A stretch of DNA of 64,000 bases. Origin: Spirochaetota bacterium. GTDB lineage: Bacteria; Spirochaetota; Brachyspiria; Brachyspirales; JACRPF01. Below the pieces are notes generated by a model, which was given only the letters and a program-made list of their open reading frames with translations, made no database searches and was not told where the DNA came from. Positions within the stretch are counted from its first letter, which is position 1; each line of letters starts with the position of its first letter. Where the stretch lies: positions 1 to 64,000 of the forward strand of contig JACRPF010000001.1 in the NCBI GenBank assembly GCA_016214035.1. Direction: 5' to 3'. Made by a program: the position numbers and the translations under genes. Shown here piece by piece: positions 8,641 to 17,416 of this stretch.

Positions 8641-8773
8641 GTGATGTATCTTCTACTTATATGGTATTTTTATGGAATACGGATCGAACAGCAACAATTA
8701 AAATGACCCGTACCCCCGGCCACTGCTTCATCACCAGAGGAGAAAGGCCGCACTGACGCTGCATGTAAACACA
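8641..8773. other. Non-coding stretch with a degraded copy of the GH28 upstream region
   Basis: Bases 8641-8685 resemble 221-262 at roughly 80 percent identity. The remainder up to the DUF202 gene shows no recognisable feature. Confidence 0.5.
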
Positions 8774-9049
8774 CTATTTATGCTTAATAACTGATATTTT
8801 TTTATGCATCAAATAAAATCGTATAGTTCCGGTTATCCCTGATGCAATCCCAAGAAAAATACAAATACCGCCGAAAATAGAAAATGCTGCTGATTTCGAC
8901 ACGTTCATGATGGTGATACCTGCAATCAGTAACGCTACAGAGAACCGCAAATATGACAATAATGTCCTTTCAATCGCCAAAATAGTCCGGTCTATCGCCA
9001 GATCATCTCTGAGAATTATTTCTTCTTTTTTATACCTTGCATAGCTCAT
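8774..9049 (-). CDS. DUF202-family small membrane protein
   Basis: 91 residues with a charged N-terminus followed by LAIDRTILAIERTLLSYLRFSVALLIAGITI, the LAxxRTxLAxxRTxLxxxR pattern of DUF202 (YidH-like) membrane proteins, and a second hydrophobic segment at about 55-77. The molecular function of the family is unknown. The start at 9049 is supported by GGAG 7 bases upstream. The gene lies just downstream of the alpha-2-macroglobulin gene on the same strand (78-base gap) and could be read from the same transcript. Confidence 0.8.
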   Translation of the reverse strand: MSYARYKKEEIILRDDLAIDRTILAIERTLLSYLRFSVALLIAGITIMNVSKSAAFSIFGGICIFLGIASGITGTIRFYLMHKKISVIKHK

Positions 9050-9127
9050 GGTAATTCTCCATTTTTATTTTTTGGTGAAGCGCACCTCACGAGCCGACGC
9101 GTAGTGTGCGCCGGGCGGGCGGGTGTC

Positions 9128-12100
9128 CTACTTCTCCACCACCGTAACATCCGCCTGTCTGAGATACCCGAACACCGACGGATTGTACATCTCCTCGGCC
9201 TTCAGATGCGGCACCGAGAAATTTCCGAGCACCGTAGCACGCACCACATAGGTGAGCCTGTGTGTCCCGGACCTGAGATATTCCGCCGAGAAGAACACCC
9301 GGTCGCGATATTTCTCTTTATGAAAGAACGATCCCCACCACGCATCGGAACCTTCCCTCACTTTTTTCTCGTTACCCTCGGTGGCGAAATCGAGATTCAC
9401 CGCTTCGAACCCCGCGGGAAGCATGTCGTCGAGTACGGCGAACGTACGGTCACTCGGCGTGTGCACGGTGATCTCCGCCACATACCGTTTGCCGCGGACA
9501 TAGGTATTATTGACAACTTCCTTACCCGTGTCGTAATCGGTGATACGTTTGGAAAGCGAAAAGCCCGCTTCACGCCGCGGCGGATATTGTTTCAGATAGT
9601 ACTGATACCGCGCATTGTAGTAGAGCGTGCCCGTACCAGTCTTCGTCACGTCAAGCGCAAGTGATGCGGGCGGAGCGGCTTCAATGCGTTCAGTCTTGGC
9701 CGCGGCCTTCGCGGTGCGTGATGCGAACATCGCCTGCATCATCTCTTTTCCGGCGAACGAAACCGACGCCTTGAACGAGGGCTCGTCCTTTTCGTTCTTC
9801 ATGAGATATGAACTGAACGCCCAGAAGACAAGCGCATTCTCATGCGTCGTCTGCCAGCGGTCGACCTTCCGCATGCTGATGAGCCAGCGTATCACTTTAT
9901 GGTCGTCGGGGAACGATACGTCCGCGTCGATGAGCGCCTGCAGCGCCACCGCGGTGGTGATGACGTCCGAATAATAGAACCATCCCCACTTGCAGAAGCC
10001 GTCGAAATGCGCCTGCGTACCCTCCGTGCGGAGCCGTGAGAGGAACATTGACGCGATATGATTGACCATATCGCGCTTCGATTTATCCGGATACAGCGCC
10101 GCCGCTTTCATGAGATACGCCTGCGCGCTGATGTTGTCCGCGTTTCCGCTCTTCAGACGTATGAACGCTTCATCGAGCGCGCCGTTGTTGAAATGCCCGT
10201 TCAACGCCGACACATAGAGCGCGAACGCCCGTACGAGCCAGCGGTGATATTCCTCGCCGTTCACAGACCAGTACCAGCCGGTCTCATATCGGCCGCCGCC
10301 GTTGGCGTATTCCTTCACTTTGCCGATAGCCTTCTCATAAAGCTGCGCGTCCACTTTGTAGCCTTTCTGTTTCGCCATGGTGAGCACGAAACCGGCGTAG
10401 ACGGTGAGATACGGATGCGGACTGTCCGTTGAGTCCGGCCAGTATTTGAATCCGTCAGACGTCGTGTACTTCGGGAACTCGCCGAGTATCGTGTTCACCA
10501 CGTTCTGCATATCGGCGCGCGTTTTGTCGCGGAGCATCTCCTGCTTGATTATCATGTCCTCGCCGATGATGAGCGGGAGTATGCTCGAACTTTTCTGCTC
10601 AAGACAGCCGTAGGGATAATGCACGAGATAGTCAACGCTGCCCGTGAGCTCCGTAAACGCCGACGGCGATAGTGTCATCGATAATTTACTGAGACCCGGC
10701 CGCACATTGTCGGACAGTTCAATCGTATGATGCGCCGCGCCGGCGGTCTTTTCATAGATGGCAACGGTCTCCGGAATATCCGGCTGACGCAGCGGTATCT
10801 TTTCCACCACCCCGTCCGCATTGTCGCCGGTCTTAGCCTTTATTGTCACCGGCAGATCCTCTTTGCGGCTCTGCGAGACAACCGCATCGAACAGCACTTC
10901 GGCGGATTTTCCCTGCGCGATGGAAACCGTTTTTGAACGGACTCCGGTAATGCCGAATGCGTCATCCGCGTCGATGAGAACGGTCACCGGAGCGTCCTTC
11001 CCGGTGTAATTATGCACCGTGGCGCCGAGCTGCATGCGGTCGCCCTCGCGTACAAAACGCGGCAATGACGGCAGTATCATGAGCGGCTGACCCACGGTAA
11101 CCGACGCCTCGCCGTAACCGAACTCGGATCGTTTCGTGTGCGCCACGGCCATGATGGTGAACGTGGTGAGATTGTCGGGAAGCTTGAACGATATCTTTCC
11201 TTCGCCGCTCTCCAGACGCAGCGTATGCGTATAGAACGCGGTTGACTTGAAATCCGAGCGCGGCGTTATCATGCCGAAGCCCGCGCCGCCGTCACCGCCG
11301 ATGAGTTCTCCCTTTTCGGCGAGATACCGCTGTCCGAGTATGAGCTTCGCCACTTCGCTCGTAGATACGGCAAGTCTCCGCGACGCGTAGAAATGCGATA
11401 ATGGATCGGGCATGCGGTAATCCACAAGATTGAGCACACCCTTGTCCACTGCCGCTATGGTCACTTCAGCAGGCATCGTGCCGGTGATTCCCTTCACGCG
11501 CACGATTGCCGTAACTTCCTCACGCGGCTTATACTGTTCGCGTGACGGCGTTATGGTAACCGACAATTTTTTTTCGCGCGGCACCACGGGCAGATTGATG
11601 TAGCCCATGCGGTAGCGCGGTTTTTCGGGATCGTCGCCCTCCTCGGTGACCTTATTGGTCCCGGTGCGTCCGGTGAAAAGCATCGCCGATACGTACACAT
11701 TGGGTATATGCTCCGCGGTAATGGGAATGTTCAGCACTATCATGCTGTCATTCGCGGTGAAATCGCGCGCCTCGAATATCTTTTCGCGCTCAACGCTGGT
11801 GAGCACGAGCGCCGTTTTATACGGGTTCTTGATGAGCACTTTTGCAGTGTCGCCAACCTGATATTCTTTTTTATCTGATTCCATGTCGATGGAATAACCG
11901 TCCTCAACGCGCCAGCCGTAATCGCCCTTGCCGAGTACGTAGTACCATCGCGACGCACTGCGTTCGTTCCCGCGTACTTTGTAGGTCGCGCGCACGCGGT
12001 AGAATCCCGCCTCGCGCATCGGTATCGAGAACGTCTCATTGCCGACGCGCACGTCTTTTTTGTACACCGAGGTGACCACTTCACGCCATTCCCAGCCGAA

Positions 12101-14776
12101 CAGCCCGTTCACGCCCGCCTGCTGGAACGATTTCCATTCGTGGCGGTCTATGGAGAGCGTCACCGTCTGCCCCTGCACTATCGTCTCATTATCACCGAGC
12201 GCGATAAGCCCTATCTCTGCATTCCTTCCGGCGTCTATGAAATATGAACCGGTCTTTAATCCCACATGCACGGGATTGCGCACGAGTATCCCCGTCTTCG
12301 CCCCATACACGGTGCTCTTATCCTCAAGTGTGGTCGTCGCGCGAATTGTTATCGCTGCGTCGCCCTTGAACTCCGCTTTGATGATCGGTTTCGACACCCG
12401 TATTTTTCCGTCGTCGGGCGGCGTCACTTCCTCATCGGCAAGCGTGAACGAATAATCGCGCTGCGAGCGGTATCCGCCGTAGTCCTCATCGTAATAATAC
12501 CCTTCGCCGAAAGAATATTCGGGATAGCGTGTGCTTTCATACGGCGATGATTCAACCTCGATGGCGTACTTTATCGGTTTGATGATGGGCGCGCCGAAGA
12601 GATACCAGCCGAGCACGTCGGCGGTGAACGTATCGCCCCAGAGATAGGAATACCTGCCGGGGATTATCTTCATCTCGGCGGTGGCCGGTTTAAAGTCCTC
12701 AACGCGGAACGTTATCTGCGTATGCCGGTTCCCGTCCCACTCATTGCTTCTGAATGATCGCAGCACCGGATACTGTATGCGGTAATAACCCGTTGGCGCG
12801 TCAGGCGCTATCGATATGGAGAACGCCATCGAGCCCCAGTCGTCGTAACGCAGCTGATAATTCGTTATCTCCTCGTCACGCGAATTGAACACTTTGATAT
12901 CGAGTTCGTTCGTGGCGGCTTTCGTCTGCCAGCTGTCGTTTACGCGGTGCCGGACAATGCCTTTCACCTCTACCGTGTCGCCGGGGCGGTAGAGATAGCG
13001 CTCCGTAAAAAAGAACGGCAGTATTTCATTGACCGCATGACGGTACGCGTAATTGACAACTCCCACCCGCGCTTTGCCGAACTGGTCCTTACCGCCGCCG
13101 TAGCCGTCCTCATACGAATAATCGTCGCCGTTGTATGCGTCGTCGAAAAGCTGCCCGAAGTTAAGCGCTATATCCTTACCCGATATTACGCACACAACCG
13201 GATCGCGGTCGTTCGTCTCGCGTATACGGGCGATGCCGTTCCAGCCCGTTTTGCCGCGGAGGACCCCGTCGATATACACCGAGGCTCCCGCCAAGGGATA
13301 ATTGTCGCGAAGACTTCGCGCGAAGACGAGCGTCTCATCGGCCGAACATTTCGCCGTAAGCGCTATGTCGGTCACGAACACGCGGCCGGTGCGCGTATCC
13401 CAATTCGTCGCACCTTTCTGTTTGGCGCGCACGCTGTACAGCAGCATGCCCGAAGCACCGCCGCTCACGCTTGCGACGTTGAAGTTGTATGTATACGGCT
13501 GGCCGCGCTTCCATTCTGAGGATATGTTCTTCGTCTTCGCGTAGGCAATATCTTTGTTCGTAAGATTTCCGTGAATGGCGGCGATGTCTGCGAAGAACGT
13601 ATAGTCTATCGCCAGCTGCTCCATATTGCAGACCTTGATAGGCAGTATCTGCGGGAGATTGCGCTCCATAATCATGACGCCGCGCGGGGCGGAGAACCAC
13701 GGGGCGGAACTCATGACGAAGAACGATACTTCCTGTTTCTCAAGCACCTGTCCGAAAACGTCCATGAGATTTTTTAATGTCATGGTATACTTCGTGTCGC
13801 CCTCGAACTCTGCGCGTACGGACAGTCCATGCGGCTCCTGCACGATGTCAAGTATCTTCACCTCGGGCGTAATGCTGACGGCAGCCTTGAAATCCTGCGG
13901 TGCAAGATCATTATTGAACCGGACCGTCACGGGCTGGTCGGGCGGGATATCGTTGCGCCCCTTGAAAAAACCGCCGCGGCTTTCATCGGACAGTTTGAGC
14001 GGCTGATAGGTGGTGAAGTCGAGTTTATAATCGTTCTTCATGCCGAGATTGCCGCCGGTCGGGAGAATATCTTTGTTCACAGCGAACGTATACCTGGTCG
14101 CTTTCGTGAGCCCTTTCGGCTGTATGATAAAACCGCTGTCGCTCGTGATGATGTTCGTCACTTCCGTATCATTGGTGAACACGATGTTGGTTACGATGAG
14201 CGGCGCGATATCATACGGTATTACATGAAGACCGAACATGTTCTTTATCGACACATGGTCCTTCACCATCTTCGCCGTCACGGGCATGTTGAACTGTACA
14301 ATGAACGGAGCCGTCAGATGCGTTCCCGTCTGCCGTGTCTCAACAGCGATACGCGGCGTCTCGAAAAAGAATTCCTTGCCGGTAAGCGCCATGCCGCTCA
14401 CCGATGCCGATACCTTTTCGCCCTTGATGGATTTCATCTCTGCCGCATTGACGGTAACCGTGTAGCGCGTCGAGCGCCGCGGCGCTTCCGTGATGCGGTA
14501 TGCGGCATTCCGATTATCGATCGACACCCATTCACCCGCAAGTGCCGGTTCGAAGCTGATGCGCAGTTTCTTCCGGTACGCCGCCGTCATCGCGTCGATA
14601 TCGGAAAGCGGCAGCACGGCCTTATCAAAGATTATCGTTATCTCGCCGTAAAATCCCGGACGTGTGGATTCGGGCGAATATGTGTACTGGACAACAGGGG
14701 CTTTAGTGCCCCGCACCGGAAAGATACCCGCGTGAAGTGATGCTGCCGCGCATGCGATGATGAAAAAATGTTTCAT
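9128..14776 (-). CDS. Bacterial alpha-2-macroglobulin, secreted, with thioester motif
   Basis: 1,882 residues. The start at 14776 is chosen because the signal peptide begins there (MKHFFIIACAAASLHAG) and AGAGGG precedes it; a frame extension of 14 residues is ignored. Repeated macroglobulin beta-sandwich domains lead to an alpha-2-macroglobulin core (TFTIMAVAHTKRSEFGYGEASVTV). The thioester-bearing YPYGCLEQ motif is near residue 1389, followed by the helical thioester domain and a C-terminal receptor-like sandwich. Family members trap proteases by covalent attachment through the Cys-Gln thioester, protecting the periplasm or surface. Many bacterial genes sit beside a penicillin-binding protein 1C gene; none is present here. 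There is no clear lipobox, so a soluble or otherwise anchored form is likely. Confidence 0.93.
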   Translation of the reverse strand: MKHFFIIACAAASLHAGIFPVRGTKAPVVQYTYSPESTRPGFYGEITIIFDKAVLPLSDIDAMTAAYRKKLRISFEPALAGEWVSIDNRNAAYRITEAPRRSTRYTVTVNAAEMKSIKGEKVSASVSGMALTGKEFFFETPRIAVETRQTGTHLTAPFIVQFNMPVTAKMVKDHVSIKNMFGLHVIPYDIAPLIVTNIVFTNDTEVTNIITSDSGFIIQPKGLTKATRYTFAVNKDILPTGGNLGMKNDYKLDFTTYQPLKLSDESRGGFFKGRNDIPPDQPVTVRFNNDLAPQDFKAAVSITPEVKILDIVQEPHGLSVRAEFEGDTKYTMTLKNLMDVFGQVLEKQEVSFFVMSSAPWFSAPRGVMIMERNLPQILPIKVCNMEQLAIDYTFFADIAAIHGNLTNKDIAYAKTKNISSEWKRGQPYTYNFNVASVSGGASGMLLYSVRAKQKGATNWDTRTGRVFVTDIALTAKCSADETLVFARSLRDNYPLAGASVYIDGVLRGKTGWNGIARIRETNDRDPVVCVISGKDIALNFGQLFDDAYNGDDYSYEDGYGGGKDQFGKARVGVVNYAYRHAVNEILPFFFTERYLYRPGDTVEVKGIVRHRVNDSWQTKAATNELDIKVFNSRDEEITNYQLRYDDWGSMAFSISIAPDAPTGYYRIQYPVLRSFRSNEWDGNRHTQITFRVEDFKPATAEMKIIPGRYSYLWGDTFTADVLGWYLFGAPIIKPIKYAIEVESSPYESTRYPEYSFGEGYYYDEDYGGYRSQRDYSFTLADEEVTPPDDGKIRVSKPIIKAEFKGDAAITIRATTTLEDKSTVYGAKTGILVRNPVHVGLKTGSYFIDAGRNAEIGLIALGDNETIVQGQTVTLSIDRHEWKSFQQAGVNGLFGWEWREVVTSVYKKDVRVGNETFSIPMREAGFYRVRATYKVRGNERSASRWYYVLGKGDYGWRVEDGYSIDMESDKKEYQVGDTAKVLIKNPYKTALVLTSVEREKIFEARDFTANDSMIVLNIPITAEHIPNVYVSAMLFTGRTGTNKVTEEGDDPEKPRYRMGYINLPVVPREKKLSVTITPSREQYKPREEVTAIVRVKGITGTMPAEVTIAAVDKGVLNLVDYRMPDPLSHFYASRRLAVSTSEVAKLILGQRYLAEKGELIGGDGGAGFGMITPRSDFKSTAFYTHTLRLESGEGKISFKLPDNLTTFTIMAVAHTKRSEFGYGEASVTVGQPLMILPSLPRFVREGDRMQLGATVHNYTGKDAPVTVLIDADDAFGITGVRSKTVSIAQGKSAEVLFDAVVSQSRKEDLPVTIKAKTGDNADGVVEKIPLRQPDIPETVAIYEKTAGAAHHTIELSDNVRPGLSKLSMTLSPSAFTELTGSVDYLVHYPYGCLEQKSSSILPLIIGEDMIIKQEMLRDKTRADMQNVVNTILGEFPKYTTSDGFKYWPDSTDSPHPYLTVYAGFVLTMAKQKGYKVDAQLYEKAIGKVKEYANGGGRYETGWYWSVNGEEYHRWLVRAFALYVSALNGHFNNGALDEAFIRLKSGNADNISAQAYLMKAAALYPDKSKRDMVNHIASMFLSRLRTEGTQAHFDGFCKWGWFYYSDVITTAVALQALIDADVSFPDDHKVIRWLISMRKVDRWQTTHENALVFWAFSSYLMKNEKDEPSFKASVSFAGKEMMQAMFASRTAKAAAKTERIEAAPPASLALDVTKTGTGTLYYNARYQYYLKQYPPRREAGFSLSKRITDYDTGKEVVNNTYVRGKRYVAEITVHTPSDRTFAVLDDMLPAGFEAVNLDFATEGNEKKVREGSDAWWGSFFHKEKYRDRVFFSAEYLRSGTHRLTYVVRATVLGNFSVPHLKAEEMYNPSVFGYLRQADVTVVEK

Positions 14777-14898
14777 GGTTGTAACCCTCTGCAACGTGCT
14801 TCTTCTATTATATAGCATCAGCTTTATTCTTCAACGCCGCACACTCTATACGGCATCTATCAGCGGATTTATGACATTTTTCGACTGCGGGCACGAGC

Positions 14899-15060
14899 AC
14901 CTTCCTCCAGCTGGCCTCGACTACGCTCGGCCCACCGCCATTCCCCGCTACGCGGGGCAGGAGAGCGCCCTTTATAAGGTGAAGGTCAGCACTCTTTTTT
15001 GCCATCTACTTTCAAGCACCGGTATGACCAAAAGACACAACGGCATTCGAGCGTTGGAAT
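14899..15060. repeat. Dispersed intergenic repeat module, copy A
   Basis: This segment aligns with 35350-35530. Shared blocks include CGCCATTCCCCGC, CTTTCAAGCA and CCAAAAGACACAACGGC; copy B carries about 20 extra bases in the middle. It ends in a small palindrome with arms ATTCGA (15045-15050) and TGGAAT (15055-15060) around GCGT. Both copies lie between divergently transcribed genes. No protein is proposed: frames through the two copies do not stay aligned across the insertion. Confidence 0.7.
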
Positions 15061-15162
15061 AGCAACGATATCTTCAACCACTGTCATCATTCATTTTTCA
15101 CACACAGTAAACATTGTTTCTATATCATTTCATATACTCTCATTCCACAGTAAAATGTAGTA

Positions 15163-15258
15163 CGGAGCGAACGGGGTGTTGCTGGAGCGCCGCCGCTATT
15201 GTCAAGTCCCCCGGGACTAGTTTTGCGGCGGTGCGGAAGCAATACCCCGTCCGCTCCG
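15163..15258. other. Large imperfect palindrome upstream of nuoL
   Basis: The arms 15163-15196 and 15225-15258 are complementary at about 28 of 34 positions (for example CGGAGCG/CGCTCCG, ACGGGGT/ACCCCGT, CGCCGC/GCGGCG). The loop holds a second perfect hairpin, AGTCCC (15205-15210) with GGGACT (15213-15218). The structure lies 100 bases after repeat module A and about 100 bases before the nuoL promoter. It has no T-run, so it is not an obvious intrinsic terminator. Confidence 0.7.
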
Positions 15259-15357
15259 GGCGTAATCACCCACCCATCCGCACTGCCCGCGCCTTCGGCG
15301 CTTAACATCCGGAACCACTCTGCGAACCCAGCGCTCACGCACTTTTTTCACGTTCGT

Positions 15358-15386
15358 TTGACTTTTTCATATCCCGATTATACAAT
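15358..15386 (+). promoter_or_regulatory. Sigma70-type promoter of nuoL
   Basis: TTGACT (15358-15363), a 17-bp spacer and TACAAT (15381-15386). It lies 47 bases before the nuoL start at 15434. Confidence 0.65.
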
Positions 15387-15433
15387 GCCAGAACTGTTTT
15401 GCGGCGGGAAAAATGCCCGCACGAGGAGCTTTC

Positions 15434-17377
15434 ATGTCGTTGATAACGACGTATACACCCTATATTCCGCTAATCCTGTTCGCGGGTTTTCTGCTGAATG
15501 CGCTCTTCGGTTCACGTTTTTTTTCTCGTCAGGCGGTTACCGCGGCCGGTGTTGGGAGTTCATTGACGGCATTCGCACTCGTTATCACCGTTTTTGTCGG
15601 ATTCCTCTCACGTCATGATCATTCGCCGGTCATCATCCCGCTTTTCACCTGGATTCAGGCGGGAACGTTCACGGTAAACGCGGCGCTCCGCATCGATGCG
15701 CTTTCGCTCGTAATGATGCTCGTGGTCACCGGTGTCGGCACCATCATCCACCTCTTTTCCGTCGGTTATATGGCCGGCGATAAGGGATATGCCCGCTTCT
15801 TCGCGTATATGAACCTGTTCATGTTCTCCATGCTCGTACTCGTCATGGCCGACAACGTCATGCTCATGTTCCTCGGCTGGGAAGGCGTGGGACTATGCTC
15901 GTATCTTCTCATCGGTTATTATTACGACAAAGAATACGCTGCAAAAGCGGCGAACAAGGCGTTCATCGTCAACCGCATCGGCGATGCAGGTTTCATCCTC
16001 GGCATGTTCTTTCTTTTTTCCGTCTTCGGCACCTTCGACTTCGAGGCGATAAAAAACGCGCTCGCGGCGGCCCCCATTGCGCGTGAACTTGCAACCGTTA
16101 TTACGCTCCTCCTCTTCGTAGGAGCTGTAGGGAAAAGTGCGCAGCTCCCGTTATCCATATGGCTTCCCGACGCGATGGCCGGCCCCACACCCGTTTCAGC
16201 GCTCATCCACGCGGCGACGATGGTCACCGCCGGTGTGTATCTCATCGCACGGCTCAATTTTCTGTTCGTTCTCTCGCCGTTCACGATGACGGTCATCGCC
16301 ATCATCGGCGCGCTCACCGCACTCGCCGCGGCGACGGTAGCCGTCAAACAGACCGACATCAAAAAAGTGCTTGCATACTCCACGATAAGCCAGCTCGGTA
16401 TCATGTTCACCGCTATGGGCGTGGGCGCATTCTCGGCCGGCATCGGACACCTGATAACGCATGCGTTCTTCAAGGCCCTGCTGTTCCTCGCCGCCGGTTC
16501 GGTGATACACATGCTTCATCACGAACAGGACATACGCAAAATGGGCGGCCTCAAGAAATTCATGCCGCTTACCTTCGCCGCGTTCTTCATCGGCACGTTC
16601 ACGCTTGCCGGTGCGCCGTTCTGCTCGGGTTTTTTCAGCAAGGATGAGATCATATTCCTGTCGCTCACCGCAACGCAGGGGCACTGGGCTTTCACCGCCG
16701 TGCTCCTGCTCACGAGCGGACTCACCTCGTTCTATATCTTCCGCGTGCTCTTCGCCGTGTTCTTCGGTGCTCCCCGTGACGGCGGACATAACACCGCTGT
16801 GAAAGAAGCCCCGGCCGTCATGTGGCTTCCGCTCATGATACTCACCGTCGGCGCTATTACCGCGGGTTATCTTATGCTGCCGAAGATGTTCGGCCAGAAC
16901 GTTCTTGATACGTTCCTGCACAGCGTACTGCCGCAAAGCACATTGCAGCCGCGGTTCGAGGACAGCGAATCACTCTTCGGCCTTTCGGGACTCATGGCGC
17001 TTCTGTCGTTCACGGCATTCCTCATCGGCTGTTATGCGGCGTACCGGCGCTACATCGTGCGCGCCGCCGTGCCGTTCGGTATTGAAAAGGCGAAAGGATT
17101 CGCGGGGCTCCTCGTGCATGCGTATCACTTTGACGCGTTTCTGAACGCGGTGGTTGTCATACCGCTCATGGGCATCGGCGCGGTGTGCAAGAATGTTTTT
17201 GACGGCACGGTGTTCTACGGATTTTCGCAGCTTACCGCGGCCACATACATCTCATTCTCCAAGAAGATGCGGCGCCTGCAGACGGGCGTTCTCACGGATT
17301 ATACGCTCGCGTTCACGGCGAGTATCGTCGTACTTGTCGCCGCCGTGCTTATTGTCGTGATGAACACCGCGCGGTAA
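15434..17377 (+). CDS. nuoL: NADH-quinone oxidoreductase subunit L, standing alone
   Basis: 647 residues, near the usual NuoL length. Many hydrophobic helices carry the conserved proton-channel motifs: GWEGVGLCSYLLIG with its channel glutamate, GAVGKSAQLPLSIWLPDAM with its lysine, ALIHAATMV, HAFFKALLFLAAGSVIH and CSGFFSKDEI. These identify the antiporter-like subunit L of respiratory complex I. The ATG at 15434 is preferred because GAGGAG precedes it. No other nuo subunit, hydrogenase-4 or Mrp gene is adjacent; glyS follows 39 bases later on the same strand. It may belong to a complex whose other genes are elsewhere, or serve as a separate ion-translocating module. Confidence 0.9.
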   Translation: MSLITTYTPYIPLILFAGFLLNALFGSRFFSRQAVTAAGVGSSLTAFALVITVFVGFLSRHDHSPVIIPLFTWIQAGTFTVNAALRIDALSLVMMLVVTGVGTIIHLFSVGYMAGDKGYARFFAYMNLFMFSMLVLVMADNVMLMFLGWEGVGLCSYLLIGYYYDKEYAAKAANKAFIVNRIGDAGFILGMFFLFSVFGTFDFEAIKNALAAAPIARELATVITLLLFVGAVGKSAQLPLSIWLPDAMAGPTPVSALIHAATMVTAGVYLIARLNFLFVLSPFTMTVIAIIGALTALAAATVAVKQTDIKKVLAYSTISQLGIMFTAMGVGAFSAGIGHLITHAFFKALLFLAAGSVIHMLHHEQDIRKMGGLKKFMPLTFAAFFIGTFTLAGAPFCSGFFSKDEIIFLSLTATQGHWAFTAVLLLTSGLTSFYIFRVLFAVFFGAPRDGGHNTAVKEAPAVMWLPLMILTVGAITAGYLMLPKMFGQNVLDTFLHSVLPQSTLQPRFEDSESLFGLSGLMALLSFTAFLIGCYAAYRRYIVRAAVPFGIEKAKGFAGLLVHAYHFDAFLNAVVVIPLMGIGAVCKNVFDGTVFYGFSQLTAATYISFSKKMRRLQTGVLTDYTLAFTASIVVLVAAVLIVVMNTAR

Positions 17378-17416
17378 TACGCGCATACACGCTATACTTA
17401 TACGGAGACTGCTGTA

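Noticed and set aside
7991-8644. A 217-codon plus-strand frame after the LuxR-type gene
   Set aside because: It runs antisense through the GH28 remnant and lacks ribosome site and recognisable features.
13829-14740. A 303-codon open frame on plus strand within the alpha-2-macroglobulin gene (and many similar frames opposite other genes)
   Set aside because: It lies antisense to a well-supported protein, lacks a ribosome site, and its composition is that of a complement of coding DNA.
14757-15062. Frames through repeat copies A and B that share PPAGLxYAR and AIPR
   Set aside because: The similarity follows from the DNA repeat. The frames have different starts, no ribosome site, and diverge after the insertion, so a conserved small protein is not supported.
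15434-17377. NuoL-like protein as DabB of a DAB inorganic-carbon transporter
   Set aside because: No DUF2309 (DabA) gene is adjacent, and the protein has full NuoL length and motifs.
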